DNA from: Chelatococcus sambhunathii
Lineage (GTDB): Bacteria; Pseudomonadota; Alphaproteobacteria; Rhizobiales; Beijerinckiaceae
Assembly (NCBI RefSeq): GCF_001418005.1
Contig: NZ_LIOL01000001.1
Coordinates: 434,001 to 498,000, forward strand
Reading direction: 5' to 3'
Length of the DNA: 64,000 nt
Notes under the pieces: model-generated
Seen by the model: only the letters and a program-made list of their open reading frames with translations
What the model was told of the DNA's origin: nothing
Databases searched by the model: none
Made by a program: the position numbers and the translations under genes
Shown: piece by piece, positions 8,583-18,373 of the stretch
How the letters are laid out: each line of letters starts with the position of its first letter
Numbering within the stretch: position 1 is the first letter of the stretch

Positions 8583-9269
8583 TCAGTCGAAGGTGTAGCG
8601 CAGGCCGAAGCGCACCTCGTGGCTGCGCAGGTCGCCGACGCGCACCGCTCCGCCCGCCGCCCGCGCCTTGCCGAGATCGGCGAAGCGATAGCCGAGATCG
8701 AACTTGAGCGAGGTGGTGATATCGATGGCCGCGCCCGCCATCAGCGCCCAGGCGAATCCGGTGCGCGTGCCGCCGTCATAGGCGATGTCCGTACCGGTCG
8801 CCGTCGCGGTCTCCCGGACGGAGCCGAGCCGGTTGACCGCAAGACCGGCACCCGCGCCGACATAGGGTGTGATGCCGGACCACGTGCCGAGGTCGGCATA
8901 GAGATTGGCGAGCACCGCGACGGAATTGAGCTTGGCCGTGGCGGCAAGCCCCGGGGCGGAGGCCGAGAGGCTGCGCTCGGCGAAGACATCCCCCGTCACG
9001 TCCGCCCGCAGCCAACCGAAGTCGTAGCCGAGCCCGAGCCCGAAGGTGGCGTTCTTGTCCAGCCGCTCCCCGATGTAGCCGAGGCCGTTGATGGACAGCG
9101 CGGGGTCGATCGGCATGGCGTAGCCGACGTCGCCGCGCAGGTAGAAACCCTCCCCGCTCGCCAGCACCCCCGGCTCGGGATCGAGCACCGGCGCCGGCGG
9201 AAGCTCGGCCGCAGCGACGGGGGCCGCCACGACGAGGGACAGGGCTGCGACGAGAAAGGCATGACGCAT
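8583..9269 (-). CDS. Outer-membrane beta-barrel protein
   Basis: A 228-residue secreted protein starting at ATG 9269 (MRHAFLVAALSLVVAAPVAA signal peptide, GGGAG just upstream); the frame extends further upstream but that part does not look coded. The mature region has GEGFYLRGDVGYAMPI near the start, WSGITPYVGAGAGLAVNRLG in the middle and ends with VRFGLRYTFD, all typical of an eight-stranded outer-membrane barrel. It resembles the neighbour at 9481-10296 in the FYLRGDVGY and TPYVGAGAG blocks, which suggests duplication. A TTAA-N7-TTAAC box lies 81-96 bp upstream. Confidence 0.85.
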   Translation of the reverse strand: MRHAFLVAALSLVVAAPVAAAELPPAPVLDPEPGVLASGEGFYLRGDVGYAMPIDPALSINGLGYIGERLDKNATFGLGLGYDFGWLRADVTGDVFAERSLSASAPGLAATAKLNSVAVLANLYADLGTWSGITPYVGAGAGLAVNRLGSVRETATATGTDIAYDGGTRTGFAWALMAGAAIDITTSLKFDLGYRFADLGKARAAGGAVRVGDLRSHEVRFGLRYTFD

Positions 9270-9349
9270 CGAGAAATACTCCCGGGACAGACGCAATGGG
9301 CGTGGGCAAGGGAGGCACCACCATTTGCCGGGAGCTTGCCGCCAAGAAG

Positions 9350-9365
9350 TTAAGTGACCATTAAC
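9350..9365 (-). promoter_or_regulatory. CtrA-like binding box
   Basis: TTAA-GTGACCA-TTAAC is an exact match to the full CtrA consensus TTAA-N7-TTAAC. It stands 81-96 bp upstream of the barrel gene that starts at 9269, a plausible activator position. CtrA binding is inferred from the motif only. Confidence 0.6.
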
Positions 9366-9422
9366 CTTAACGAATGTTGACCGAAGATCTCGGCTCCTTT
9401 CGCCGACGGCCGGCAAAAAGAA

Positions 9423-9445
9423 AGCGCGGCGTAGGACGCCGCGCT
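9423..9445 (-). terminator. Intrinsic terminator of the 9481-10296 gene
   Basis: AGCGCGGCGT (9423-9432) and ACGCCGCGCT (9436-9445) form a perfect 10-bp stem with a 3-base loop; on the minus strand it is followed by TTCTTTTTG. It lies 36 bp past the stop of the upstream barrel gene. Confidence 0.9.
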
Positions 9446-9480
9446 CCTAGAACTGCGATGATGGCCCGCTCTGCAGCCGA

Positions 9481-10296
9481 TCAGTATTTGGCGACGATCG
9501 GCTCGTAGCTCTCGGCAACCACGGGGCCGCCGAACATCCAGCGCATGCCGAGCTTCACGTCGTGCGAGGACAGGTCCTTGAACTTCATCGGGTTGTACAC
9601 GTTGTTCGTGCCCGTGTACGTGATGATGTCGCCGCTCTGCGCATCGCCCAGATTGACGTAGCGATAGCCGAGCTCGACTGTAAAGTTCGGCGTCACGGCA
9701 TAGGCAAGGCCCGCATAGAGCGCCCAGGCGAAGTTCCACTTCGAGGCATCGCGCGCATAGGCCGAACCGAGGTTCGGCACGTTCTCGTCGCGGAAGCTGT
9801 GGATGGTGTTGTAGGAGCCGCCAACGCCGGCGCCGACGAAGGGCGTCACGCCGTGCCAAGTGCCGAGGTCGAGATAGGCATTGGCAAGGAACAGCCATTC
9901 GGACTTCGAGCCCGAATAGTTGTTGGAGCCCGCGGCATAGCCGGGGCCGGCCGGATAGACGTCGTAGCCGTGGAAATTCGCCCGGGCGCGATATTCGCCC
10001 GTGACGTCGAAACGTAACCAGCTGTTGAACTGGTAACCGAGGCCGACGCCGAAGAACGGTGCCGCATCGAAGGCCTTGTCGATGTTCACGACGGTGGCGT
10101 CGTAGAGCACGTTGTCGAGCTTGTCGACTTCCTGGTTGCTGAAGCCGATGTCGCCTCTGAGATACCAGCCGCCGAAAGCGACGGGTTCGGGCACCGGCAG
10201 GGGCGCCGGCGCAGGCAGAAGATCGGCCGCCCGGGCGCCGGAGACGAGCCCGGCGGCCATGAGGCCGGCGCACGCAATGAATTTCAGGCTGCCCAT
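9481..10296 (-). CDS. Outer-membrane beta-barrel protein
   Basis: A 271-residue protein starting at ATG 10296, chosen because AAGGA stands a few bases upstream and the signal peptide then begins at once (MGSLKFIACAGLMAAGLVSG, cut near ARAADL). The mature part has GGWYLRGDIGFSN, WHGVTPFVGAGVGG and a C-terminal MFGGPVVAESYEPIVAKY with a terminal Tyr. The fold matches the neighbouring barrel proteins (Omp25/Omp31 type). It is the first of the three in transcription order but has its own terminator, so each gene is probably expressed separately. A CtrA-like box lies 75-89 bp upstream. Confidence 0.87.
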   Translation of the reverse strand: MGSLKFIACAGLMAAGLVSGARAADLLPAPAPLPVPEPVAFGGWYLRGDIGFSNQEVDKLDNVLYDATVVNIDKAFDAAPFFGVGLGYQFNSWLRFDVTGEYRARANFHGYDVYPAGPGYAAGSNNYSGSKSEWLFLANAYLDLGTWHGVTPFVGAGVGGSYNTIHSFRDENVPNLGSAYARDASKWNFAWALYAGLAYAVTPNFTVELGYRYVNLGDAQSGDIITYTGTNNVYNPMKFKDLSSHDVKLGMRWMFGGPVVAESYEPIVAKY

Positions 10297-10370
10297 GAGT
10301 ATTTCCTTCGTACCGGGCAAATCGTGCTTGCCCGCAAAACCGCAGACGAAGGCAATCTAGGCACTACTCG

Positions 10371-10385
10371 TTAAATATCGCTTAA
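10371..10385 (-). promoter_or_regulatory. CtrA-like binding box
   Basis: TTAA-ATATCGC-TTAA fits the CtrA consensus spacing exactly and lies 75-89 bp upstream of the ATG at 10296. Further TTAAC and TTAAG half-sites follow at 10395-10415. The neighbouring barrel gene has an equivalent box at nearly the same distance. Confidence 0.55.
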
Positions 10386-10557
10386 GCCTAACGCTTAACC
10401 CTACCGATCCGTTAAGATGAATCGACAGCGGCGGCCGCCGGAACGGCGCTGGAGGACGGCCGGCGACCTTCCTTGCCCTCGACGGGTGGGACGTGCCGCC
10501 GCATCGCCGACCGCTCGCTCCTGTTGCCGGGTGCACAGACCCTGCACGATGCCGGCG

Positions 10558-11901
10558 TCAGGCGGCGGCCCTCGTCAGCGCGTCGCAGACCTCGCCCACC
10601 ACCTGCTCCACGAGGTCGCGGTCGTCGCCCTCGGCCATCACGCGGATCACCGGCTCGGTACCGGAGGGCCGGATCACCAGGCGTCCGTTGCTGCCGAGCC
10701 GCTCGCGCGCCGCATCGACGGCATTGGCGACGGAATCGTTCTTCAGCGGCTGGCCGTCCCGGTAGCGCACGTTCTTCAACACCTGAGGCAACGGCTCAAA
10801 GCAGTGGCACACCTCGCTCACCGGCCGGTCCTGCGCCTTGAGGACGGCCAGCAGTTGCAAGGCCGCGATGAGGCCGTCGCCGGTCGTCGTATGGTCGGAC
10901 AGGATGATGTGACCGGACTGCTCGCCGCCGAGATTGTAGCCGTGCGCCCGCATGTGCTCCAACACGTAGCGGTCGCCCACCGCCGTGCGGGCGAGTTCCA
11001 GTCCGCGGCCCGCGAGATAGCGCTCGAGGCCGAGGTTCGACATGATGGTGGCGACGATACCGGGCTTCGACAGGCGCCCGTCGGCCTGCCAGCTCGAGGC
11101 GATGACGGCCATCAGCTGGTCGCCGTCCACAAGATGGCCCTTCTCGTCGACGATGAGCACGCGGTCGGCATCGCCGTCGAGCGCGATGCCGATGTCGGCA
11201 CGGGTCTCGCGTACCTTGCGCACCAGCGCCTCCGGTGCCGTCGAACCGACCTCGTGATTGATGTTGAAGCCGTCCGGCTCGTCGCCGATGGTGATGACCT
11301 CGGCCCCCAGTTCCCACAGCGCCTCGGGCGCAACCTTGTAGGCGGCGCCATTGGCGCAGTCGACGACGATGCGCAGGCCCTCGAGGTCGAGCTGGCGCGG
11401 CAGGGTGCGCTTGGCAAATTCGATGTAGCGCGCGTGCACGCTCTCGATGCGCTTGGCCCGGCCGAGCCCCGCGGGCGGCGCCAGCCGGCTCGTCAGATCG
11501 CTCGTCATCAGAGCCTCGATCTCGCGCTCGACCTCGTCGGACAGCTTGTAGCCGTCCGGGCCGAAGAGTTTGATGCCGTTGTCTTCGTACGGATTGTGCG
11601 AGGCGGAGATCATCACGCCGAGGTCGCAGCGCATGGAGCGCGTCAGCATGGCGACCGCCGGTGTCGGCACTGGCCCGAGCAGCAGCACGTCCATGCCGAC
11701 CGAGGTGAATCCGGCCTGCAGGGCGGATTCGATCATATAGCCGGACAGGCGCGTGTCCTTGCCGATGACGACACGGTGGCGATAGTCGCCGCGATGGAAG
11801 ACGAGGCCGGCCGCCTGGCCGACGCGCAGGGCGAGCTCGGGCGTGATGGTGCCGTTGGCCCGGCCACGGATGCCGTCGGTTCCGAAGAAGCTGCGTGTCA
11901 T
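10558..11901 (-). CDS. glmM: Phosphoglucosamine mutase
   Basis: Interconverts glucosamine-6-phosphate and glucosamine-1-phosphate on the way to UDP-GlcNAc for peptidoglycan and lipopolysaccharide. The ATG at 11901 gives the family opening [17 protein letters not shown] and 447 residues; a start at 11925 would add eight atypical residues. The phosphoserine loop is MISASHNP (Ser101), the metal loop is LDGDADRVL, and the phosphate-binding loop near the C-terminus is [12 protein letters not shown]. It is downstream of ftsH on the same strand, as in other alphaproteobacteria, but a terminator at 12040-12065 separates them. Confidence 0.96.
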   Translation of the reverse strand: MTRSFFGTDGIRGRANGTITPELALRVGQAAGLVFHRGDYRHRVVIGKDTRLSGYMIESALQAGFTSVGMDVLLLGPVPTPAVAMLTRSMRCDLGVMISASHNPYEDNGIKLFGPDGYKLSDEVEREIEALMTSDLTSRLAPPAGLGRAKRIESVHARYIEFAKRTLPRQLDLEGLRIVVDCANGAAYKVAPEALWELGAEVITIGDEPDGFNINHEVGSTAPEALVRKVRETRADIGIALDGDADRVLIVDEKGHLVDGDQLMAVIASSWQADGRLSKPGIVATIMSNLGLERYLAGRGLELARTAVGDRYVLEHMRAHGYNLGGEQSGHIILSDHTTTGDGLIAALQLLAVLKAQDRPVSEVCHCFEPLPQVLKNVRYRDGQPLKNDSVANAVDAARERLGSNGRLVIRPSGTEPVIRVMAEGDDRDLVEQVVGEVCDALTRAAA

Positions 11902-12039
11902 GTGCGTAGAGCTCGGTGCGTGCAAGAAGAGGCCACTCTTATCTGAACCCGCGCGAATATATCATCCGGCATCGGCCAATGATGCGCGCGCTTTGTTCAC
12001 AAAGTATGAGCGCAGATTACAGCCGCTCGATCAGAAAGA

Positions 12040-12065
12040 CGAACGGCGCCCGACGGCGCCGTTCG
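12040..12065 (-). terminator. Intrinsic terminator after ftsH
   Basis: GAACGGCGCC (12041-12050) and GGCGCCGTTC (12055-12064) form a 10-bp perfect stem with loop CGAC, plus one flanking C-G pair. On the minus strand it is followed by TCTTTCTG. It lies 22 bp past the ftsH stop. Confidence 0.85.
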
Positions 12066-12087
12066 GCCTGCGTTGGGCGTAAGCGTA

Positions 12088-14013
12088 TCAGGCCTGCGGC
12101 TGCGGCTCGAGGCCGGCGTCCGGCTCGCCGCGCGGGCGGTTGAAGCCAGCCGACGGCACGGGCGAGTGGCGCGTGGGCGCCGCCGGCTCGCCGGCATCGC
12201 GCACGGGTGGCTTGCCGTCGAGCAGATCGCGGATTTCCTCGCCTGTCAGCGTCTCGTATTCGAGCAGCCCCTTCGCCAGAAGCTCCAGCTGATCGGCCTT
12301 CTCCTTGAGGATGCGGGTCGCCTCGGCGTAGCCCGCCTCAACGAAGCGGCGGATCTCGGCATCGATCTTCTGGGCGGTCGCCTCCGAGACGTTCTGCTGG
12401 CGTGCCACCGACATGCCGAGGAAGACCTCGTCCTGATTCTCCCCGTACATGACGGTGCCGAGCTCGTCGGAGAAGCCCCACTGCGTCACCATCATGCGGG
12501 CGAGCTTGGTCGCCTGCTGGATATCGGAGGCAGCGCCGGAGGTCACCTTGTCCTTGCCGAAGACGAGTTCCTCTGCCACGCGGCCGCCCATCATGATGGC
12601 GAGGCGCGAGGTCATCTGCTCGTAGCTCATGGAGAGCTTGTCGCGCTCCGGCAGCTGCATGACCATGCCCAGCGCGCGGCCGCGCGGGATGATGGTCGCC
12701 TTGTGCACCGGGTCTGTCGCCGGAACGTTGAGGGCAACCACGGCGTGGCCGGCCTCGTGATAGGCGGTGAGACGCTTCTCCTCCTCGCTCATGACGAGGG
12801 TGCGGCGCTCGGCGCCCATCATCACCTTGTCCTTGGCGTCCTCGAACTCGCGCATGGTGACGATGCGCTTGGAGCGGCGGGCAGCAAGCAGGGCCGCCTC
12901 ATTGACGAGATTCATCAGGTCAGCGCCGGAGAAGCCCGGCGTGCCGCGGGCGATGACCTTGAGGTCGACATCCGGAGCGAGCGGCACCTTACGCACGTGC
13001 ACGCGCAGGATCTTCTCGCGGCCGGCGACATCCGGGTTCGGCACCACGATCTGACGGTCGAAGCGACCGGGGCGCAGGAGAGCCGGATCAAGCACGTCCG
13101 GGCGGTTGGTGGCGGCGATGATGATGACGCCCTCGTTGGCCTCGAAGCCGTCCATCTCGACGAGCAACTGGTTCAGGGTCTGCTCGCGCTCGTCATTGCC
13201 GCCGCCGAGGCCGGCGCCGCGGTGGCGGCCAACCGCGTCGATCTCGTCGATGAAGATGATGCAGGGCGCGTTCTTCTTCGCCTGTTCGAACATGTCGCGC
13301 ACGCGGCTCGCGCCGACGCCCACGAACATCTCGACGAAGTCCGATCCCGAAATCGTGAAGAAAGGCACGTTCGCTTCACCCGCGACGGCGCGGGCGGTTA
13401 GCGTCTTGCCGGTGCCCGGCGGGCCGACGAGCAGGCAGCCGCGCGGGATGCGCCCGCCGAGCCGCTGGAACTTCTGCGGATCGCGGAGGAACTCCACGAT
13501 CTCCTGCAGGTCCTCCTTGGCCTCCTCGATGCCGGCGACGTCCTCGAAAGTCACGCGCCCGTGCGCCTCGGTCAGGAGCTTGGCCTTGGACTTGCCGAAG
13601 CCCATGGCGCGACCGGCGCCGTTCTGCATCTGCCGCGACAGGAAGATCCAGGCGCCGATGAAGACAAGCAGCGGCAGCCAGTTGACGAGCAGGGCGATGA
13701 ACCAGGGCGTGGAATCCTGCGGCGGCTTGGCCGTGATCTGCACGCCCTTCTGCGACAGCTTGCTGATCAGGTTGGGGTCGTAGGGCGCATAGGTGGTGAA
13801 GGTGCCGCCCCCGCCGATATAGGTGCCCGTGATGTTCTGGCCCGAGATCACCACGGAGCCGATGCGGCCGTTCTCGGCGTCGGCGATGAGCTGCGAATAG
13901 GGAATTTCGTTCGCGGCCTGCCGCTGCCCGGGGTTCTGGAAGAGCGTGACCAGTGCCAGCACCAGGAGAAAGATGACTACCCAGAGGGCGAAATTACGAA
14001 AATTGGGATTCAT
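12088..14013 (-). CDS. ftsH: ATP-dependent zinc metalloprotease FtsH
   Basis: Membrane-anchored AAA+ protease that degrades misfolded membrane proteins and regulatory proteins. The 641 residues show TM1 at about 7-25, a periplasmic domain, TM2 at about 104-126, Walker A GPPGTGKT at 197-204, Walker B IIFIDEID at 252-259, the second region of homology at 302-320 and the zinc site HEAGH at 419-423. The tail is proline- and glycine-rich. It lies between tilS and glmM, the usual order in this class. A good -35/-10 pair lies upstream, and the CTTG of its -35 region hints at possible heat-shock sigma control. Confidence 0.97.
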   Translation of the reverse strand: MNPNFRNFALWVVIFLLVLALVTLFQNPGQRQAANEIPYSQLIADAENGRIGSVVISGQNITGTYIGGGGTFTTYAPYDPNLISKLSQKGVQITAKPPQDSTPWFIALLVNWLPLLVFIGAWIFLSRQMQNGAGRAMGFGKSKAKLLTEAHGRVTFEDVAGIEEAKEDLQEIVEFLRDPQKFQRLGGRIPRGCLLVGPPGTGKTLTARAVAGEANVPFFTISGSDFVEMFVGVGASRVRDMFEQAKKNAPCIIFIDEIDAVGRHRGAGLGGGNDEREQTLNQLLVEMDGFEANEGVIIIAATNRPDVLDPALLRPGRFDRQIVVPNPDVAGREKILRVHVRKVPLAPDVDLKVIARGTPGFSGADLMNLVNEAALLAARRSKRIVTMREFEDAKDKVMMGAERRTLVMSEEEKRLTAYHEAGHAVVALNVPATDPVHKATIIPRGRALGMVMQLPERDKLSMSYEQMTSRLAIMMGGRVAEELVFGKDKVTSGAASDIQQATKLARMMVTQWGFSDELGTVMYGENQDEVFLGMSVARQQNVSEATAQKIDAEIRRFVEAGYAEATRILKEKADQLELLAKGLLEYETLTGEEIRDLLDGKPPVRDAGEPAAPTRHSPVPSAGFNRPRGEPDAGLEPQPQA

Positions 14014-14072
14014 CGTTTCCCTGTCGCTTTGTTCTTCGGCACCGGAACCCGGGCCGCACTCATGTCCAAGCT

Positions 14073-14101
14073 AATTTAAGATCGCGCTAAACCCTTGCCA
14101 A
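14073..14101 (-). promoter_or_regulatory. ftsH promoter
   Basis: On the minus strand TTGGCA (14096-14101) and TAAATT (14073-14078) are 17 bp apart, giving an untranslated leader of about 50 bases. The overlapping CTTG and CTTAAAT also resemble an alphaproteobacterial RpoH promoter, which would suit ftsH, but the spacing is a little long. Confidence 0.5.
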
Positions 14102-14153
14102 GGGAAACCCAACCCGAGAGGCCCCTTAAGGGAATGTTCGTATCAGCGCCGTA

Positions 14154-15239
14154 TCAGCCAGATGTCGGCGGCTTTTCTGGGGCGCGCCGGCCGCGCCGGC
14201 GTGGGGGCTCGGGCGTGATGCGCACGCGACCGCCGGCATCGAGCGCAACGAGCATCCCCGCCAGCGTCGCGCGCATGGTGCCGCCGGCTGCTTGCGCCCG
14301 CCGCAGCGACGAGGCCAGGGCCTCCAGCCGCTCGAGACGCAAGGGCACTGTCGGCGAGGTCGCTCCACCCGCGGCTTCCGCAATGGCACGCTCGAGCACG
14401 CGCAGCATCAACTCCTCCGGCAGGCGAAAGATCTCAGCCAATATTTCGACACCCCCATTTCCTTCCGCAAAGGGGTGGATGAGCCGGGCCGCCTCGGCCT
14501 GGGCGACCGACGCGAGGGCCTCATCCGCCCTTGCAGCCCGCGCCGCGAGGCGCACGAGCCTCTCCCGCGTCAAACCGAGCGTAGCGGCAGCAGCTCGCGC
14601 CGCGGAGCCGCGCAGCCGCGCCCGCGCGTAGGTCGGATCGCGGTTCGAGGGATCGTCCGTTGGCACCAGACCGGCTGCCGTCACCGTCGCCGCGAGACGC
14701 GCCTTGGGAATGGCGATGAACGGCCGCGCGAGGCACAGGCTTGGCGCGACCGCGACCCGCGGTCGCATGGCAGCCAGGCCGGCGATGCCGCTGCCTGCGG
14801 CAAGACGCATCAGCACGGTCTCGGCCTGATCGTCGCCGTGATGGGCTGTGGCGATGCAATCGGCGCCGATCGCGGCGGCATGGTCAGCGAGCAGGCGGTA
14901 GCGCGCCGCACGGGCCGCTTCCTGGATGCCGTGCGCCGGTTTCTCGCCATGCCAGCGTAGGGTCGCGTGCGCCAAGCCGAAGCCAGCCGAAATCCGCGCC
15001 ACGGCCTCGGCCTCCGCCGCGCTTTCAGCCCTGAGGCCATGGTCGACGGTGGCGACGCTGACGCGCGGCTTGCGTCCGGCACGGTCCAGCCAGCCGGCAA
15101 TGGTGATCAGAAGGGCAAGGGAATCGGGGCCGCCGGAAACGGCGAGAAGAAGATGGCGGCTGTCGACGAGTTTCAAGAAGGCCGCATCGACCTCGTCCGG
15201 AGCGAGAGGCTCATCTTTGGCGTGCGAGGACCCGTTCAC
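14154..15239 (-). CDS. tilS: tRNA(Ile)-lysidine synthetase
   Basis: Modifies C34 of the CAU-anticodon isoleucine tRNA to lysidine with ATP and lysine, so that it reads AUA codons. The PP-loop SGGPDS is at residues 35-40, followed by ATVDHGLRAESAAEAEAV and HGDDQAETVLMRLAAGSG, which are diagnostic. At 361 residues it is the short form lacking much of the C-terminal domain of the E. coli enzyme. The start is GTG 15239, only a few bases past the cpoB stop, so the two are probably co-translated. It lies between cpoB and ftsH as usual in alphaproteobacteria. Confidence 0.93.
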   Translation of the reverse strand: MNGSSHAKDEPLAPDEVDAAFLKLVDSRHLLLAVSGGPDSLALLITIAGWLDRAGRKPRVSVATVDHGLRAESAAEAEAVARISAGFGLAHATLRWHGEKPAHGIQEAARAARYRLLADHAAAIGADCIATAHHGDDQAETVLMRLAAGSGIAGLAAMRPRVAVAPSLCLARPFIAIPKARLAATVTAAGLVPTDDPSNRDPTYARARLRGSAARAAAATLGLTRERLVRLAARAARADEALASVAQAEAARLIHPFAEGNGGVEILAEIFRLPEELMLRVLERAIAEAAGGATSPTVPLRLERLEALASSLRRAQAAGGTMRATLAGMLVALDAGGRVRITPEPPRRRGRRAPEKPPTSG

Positions 15240-15242
15240 GGG

Positions 15243-16172
15243 TCAGCAGCGCGCCCGCTCGCGCTCGGCCGCCTGACGCACGGCTCCGGGAGCCTGCGGA
15301 TATTTGCGGGTGACTTCGGCGAAGGTGGCGCAGGCCTGCTCGCGGGCGCCGATCGCGTTGAGCGCCTGTCCGAGCTTGAGCAGCCCCTCGGGGGCACGGC
15401 CGGCACTGGGATAGTCTGTGGCGAGCTTCAGATACTGCTCGGCCGCCTCGTTGTAGCGCTTGCGCTGGTAATAGGTTTCGCCGAGAAAAAAGGTTGCGTC
15501 GGGCACGAGCCGGTCGCGTGGATGTGACTGGAGAAATTGGCGCAGGCCCATCTCCGCCGCATCATACTGGCGCTGCCGCAGCAGTGCGACGGCCGTTTCA
15601 TAATCCTGCGCCGGGTTCGCCGATCCCGTCGCAGCGATGCTCGGTCCGCTGCGCGCCGTCGGCGCAGAAGCCGCCATCGCCTCCCGCGCCAGCGAATTGA
15701 TGTCCAGTGGCGTGCCGGCACCGGGTGCAGGATCGTCGCCGATGATGGCGACCCCGCCCGTGGCGCTGTTGGCCGTGTTCACCGGCGCCTCGCCGAGATT
15801 GCGCGGAGCCCCCGGCGCCGCAGGCGCGGCCGTGGGGTCGAAGGCATCGCCGCGCCGCTGCGGTGCAGGGGCAGGCGCCGGCTGGGTGCGCGGTGTCGTG
15901 GCGCCGGAGCGACCAGCCCCGCCCCCTTCCTGGAAGCGGAATTCCACGTCCTCCTGGAACCGCTGCAGCGTTTGCATGAGCTGCCGGTTCTGGTGCTGCA
16001 GTTGCTCGACCTGGCCCGAGAGTTCCCGCACCTGCCCTTCGAGGCGGTTGAGGCGCACGAACATGTCAGCGGCATCCTGCGCGCGTGCGCCTTCGGGCAG
16101 GACGATCATGACAGCGGCCGTCGCGAGGAGCGCGACGGCGATGCTTCGGAAGGTCTGGATCATGCGATGCAT
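15243..16172 (-). CDS. cpoB: Cell division coordinator CpoB (YbgF, Tol-Pal associated)
   Basis: Periplasmic protein that couples peptidoglycan synthesis to Tol-Pal driven outer-membrane constriction. It has a signal peptide (ending GARAQ), an N-terminal coiled coil of about residues 35-80 (RLNRLEGQVRELSGQVEQL), a long Ala/Pro linker, and C-terminal TPR repeats from about residue 185 (ALLRQRQYDAAEMGLRQFL, FFLGETYYQRKRYNEAAEQY). The second Met (16163) is an alternative start; neither has a strong ribosome site. The 309 residues are normal for the family. It follows pal and precedes tilS. Confidence 0.92.
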   Translation of the reverse strand: MHRMIQTFRSIAVALLATAAVMIVLPEGARAQDAADMFVRLNRLEGQVRELSGQVEQLQHQNRQLMQTLQRFQEDVEFRFQEGGGAGRSGATTPRTQPAPAPAPQRRGDAFDPTAAPAAPGAPRNLGEAPVNTANSATGGVAIIGDDPAPGAGTPLDINSLAREAMAASAPTARSGPSIAATGSANPAQDYETAVALLRQRQYDAAEMGLRQFLQSHPRDRLVPDATFFLGETYYQRKRYNEAAEQYLKLATDYPSAGRAPEGLLKLGQALNAIGAREQACATFAEVTRKYPQAPGAVRQAAERERARC

Positions 16173-16287
16173 TCGGTTAGCCGCGTTTGTCGCGTCGGCC
16201 TAGCAGAACAGGCCGGTTGCGGCCACAATATGGCTGCAGACCGGCCCTTCCCCACGCAGACGCCACGTCGGGCGAGGGCAGCACCTG

Positions 16288-16797
16288 TCAGGCGCCGGCC
16301 CCGGCATCGAGCACCGTGACGGCGCGGCGGTTCTGCGACCAGCAGGAAATGTCGTTGCACACCGCCACCGGGCGCTCCTTGCCATAGGAGATGGTGCGCA
16401 TGCGTGAGGCGGGCACGCCGCGCGAGGCGAGATAGTCGCGCACCGTCTGCGCGCGACGGGCGCCGAGCGAGAAGTTGTACTCGCGCGTGCCGCGCTCGTC
16501 GGCATGGCCCTCGATGAGGAAGGTATAGCGCGGATACTGCGCCAGCCACTGCGCCTGCTTGTTCAAGGTCGCGATCGCGGTCGGCGTCAGATCGGAGGAA
16601 TCGGTTTCGAAGAAGACGCGATCGCCGACATTCACCACAAAGTCCTGGGCAGTGCCGGGGGCCGCATAGCCGCCGGCACCCGCACCACCGGCGAGGCTGT
16701 CCTTGTTGGGATCGGACGAGCAGGCGACCAGCGTCAGGGCCGCAGCCAGGGCGGCCGCCACCTTGAGGCCGCCCGACGAGAAGAGCGAGGACATCAT
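16288..16797 (-). CDS. pal: Peptidoglycan-associated lipoprotein Pal
   Basis: Outer-membrane lipoprotein that binds peptidoglycan and TolB, tethering the envelope layers. The ATG at 16797 is chosen because AAGGAG stands seven bases upstream; the longer open frame adds 23 residues that do not fit. A lipoprotein signal peptide ends in the lipobox LVAC, giving an N-terminal diacylglyceryl-Cys. The C-terminal OmpA-like domain carries YTFLIEGHADERGTREYN and LGARRAQTVRDYLASRGV, with the Asp and Arg that bind diaminopimelate. It is 169 residues, normal size, between tolB and cpoB. Confidence 0.96.
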   Translation of the reverse strand: MMSSLFSSGGLKVAAALAAALTLVACSSDPNKDSLAGGAGAGGYAAPGTAQDFVVNVGDRVFFETDSSDLTPTAIATLNKQAQWLAQYPRYTFLIEGHADERGTREYNFSLGARRAQTVRDYLASRGVPASRMRTISYGKERPVAVCNDISCWSQNRRAVTVLDAGAGA

Positions 16798-16871
16798 CTG
16801 ACAACTCCTTGACGCACCTCCGGCTGTCGGCGACCACCGGACAGACGCGGAACGAAGCCTGATCAATGAGC

Positions 16872-16896
16872 CGTCAACCTTGACGAGAGGTTGACG
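16872..16896. repeat. 9-bp inverted repeat upstream of pal
   Basis: CGTCAACCT (16872-16880) and AGGTTGACG (16888-16896) flank a 7-base loop, 75-99 bp upstream of the pal ATG. On the minus strand the TTGACG at 16872-16877 could also serve as a -35 element. No U-tract follows, so this is not a typical terminator. Confidence 0.5.
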
Positions 16897-16963
16897 ACAG
16901 GGACCCGAAAGCGACAGGTGCCGTAAAGCTCGCTTTGGGGTTAACCGCCGGTAAACGTCGCCG

Positions 16964-18325
16964 TCAGCGCACGTCCGTCAGAAGCGGCGACCAAGCGGGA
17001 TCGGAGCCGAAGGACGGTGTCGGCACCGGCACCTCCACGCGGCCGGTCACGTCCACCATGTAGAGCTTGCCGCCGCCCTGCCCGCCAGGATCGCGCCAGA
17101 ACATGAGATACTGGCCGTTCGGCGCCCAGCTCGGCCCCTCGTTGTGGAAGCCTTCGGTCAGGATGCGCTCGCCCGTACCATCCGGCCGCATGATGCCGAT
17201 GGAAAAGGTGCCGCCCTTCTGTCGCGTGAAGGCGATGTAGTCGCCACGCGGCGACCAGACTGGTTGGGCGTAGGAGCCCTCGCCGAAGGAAACGCGCTGC
17301 ACGTCGGAGCCGTCGACGTTCATCACGTAGATCTGCTGCCGCCCGCCACGGTCGGATTCGAAGGCGATGCGCGCGCCGTCGGGCGAGAAGGACGGCGAGG
17401 TGTCGATGGCGTTGGTCGAGGTTATGCGGGTCGTCGTGCGCGAGCGCAGGTCCATGATGTAGATGTTGGCATTGCCGCCCTGCTGCAGACTCATGACGAT
17501 GCGCTGGCCGTCCGGCGAGAAGCGCGGGCTCGACGTCATGTCGGGAAAGTTACCGACGATCTCGCGCTGGCCGGTGTCGAGATTGAGCAACTGCACGTGC
17601 GGCTGCTCGCCCGTGCGCTGCGACATGAAGGTGATCTCCTGCGCCACCGGCGAGAAGCGCGGCGTGACGACGAGGTCCTCGCCACGCGTGAGATAGCGCA
17701 GGTTGGCGCCGTCCTGGTCCATGATGGCGAGGCGCTTGCGCCGCGCCTCCTTCGGCCCGGATTCGTCGACGAAGACGACGCGCGTGTCGAAGAAGCCCTT
17801 GAGGCCGGTGATCCGCGTGAAGATGGCGTCCGAGATGATATGCGCGATGCGCCGCCAGTTGTTTGGATCGGTGAAATACTGCTGGCCGGTGAGTTGCTGG
17901 CCGGCGAAGACATCCCACAGGCGGAACTCGGCCTTGAGCCGCCCGCCCCCCTCGCGCGTCACCCTCCCCGTCACCAGTGCCTGGGCGTTGATCGCCTGCC
18001 AGGCACTGAACTGGGGCGCGGCGTCGAAGGCCGGCGACGGCTCGACGAAGGCCTGCGCATCGATCGGCACGAAATAGCCGCAGCGGCGCAGGTTGGCGGT
18101 GATGACCTCGGCGATGCGCGCGCCGAATTCGACGTCACCGCCGAAATTGGTGACGGCGATCGGCAGCGGCTGAAAGTTCGCACGGTCGAGCGTGATGGTG
18201 ATTTCCGCGCGCGCTGGCGTCAGCACCGCCGGCACCAGGGTCATCGCCGCGATCAGCGGCAGCGCGAGGCGCGCCATCAGGGTCTTCATCATCGGGCTTT
18301 TCTTGGCTCTTGCCGGGAGAGACAT
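16964..18325 (-). CDS. tolB: Tol-Pal system periplasmic protein TolB
   Basis: Periplasmic component that links TolA and Pal during outer-membrane constriction. The 453-residue protein has a signal peptide ending near TPARA, an N-terminal alpha/beta domain to about residue 170, and a C-terminal six-bladed propeller visible as repeated SPDGQRI/SPDGARI/SPRGDYI motifs ([34 protein letters not shown]). [14 protein letters not shown] contains alternative starts at 18292 and 18289; no choice has a strong ribosome site. It lies between tolA and pal, the standard order. Confidence 0.95.
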   Translation of the reverse strand: MSLPARAKKSPMMKTLMARLALPLIAAMTLVPAVLTPARAEITITLDRANFQPLPIAVTNFGGDVEFGARIAEVITANLRRCGYFVPIDAQAFVEPSPAFDAAPQFSAWQAINAQALVTGRVTREGGGRLKAEFRLWDVFAGQQLTGQQYFTDPNNWRRIAHIISDAIFTRITGLKGFFDTRVVFVDESGPKEARRKRLAIMDQDGANLRYLTRGEDLVVTPRFSPVAQEITFMSQRTGEQPHVQLLNLDTGQREIVGNFPDMTSSPRFSPDGQRIVMSLQQGGNANIYIMDLRSRTTTRITSTNAIDTSPSFSPDGARIAFESDRGGRQQIYVMNVDGSDVQRVSFGEGSYAQPVWSPRGDYIAFTRQKGGTFSIGIMRPDGTGERILTEGFHNEGPSWAPNGQYLMFWRDPGGQGGGKLYMVDVTGRVEVPVPTPSFGSDPAWSPLLTDVR

Positions 18326-18373
18326 GACGTTCGTGGGGCGTTGGTTATGGATGAGGCTGACGGCGAAACCATG

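Noticed and set aside
16941-16956. TTAA-N7-TAAAC before the pal leader as a CtrA box
   Set aside because: The second half-site is TAAAC rather than TTAAC; a single imperfect half-site is weak evidence, although the spacing is right.
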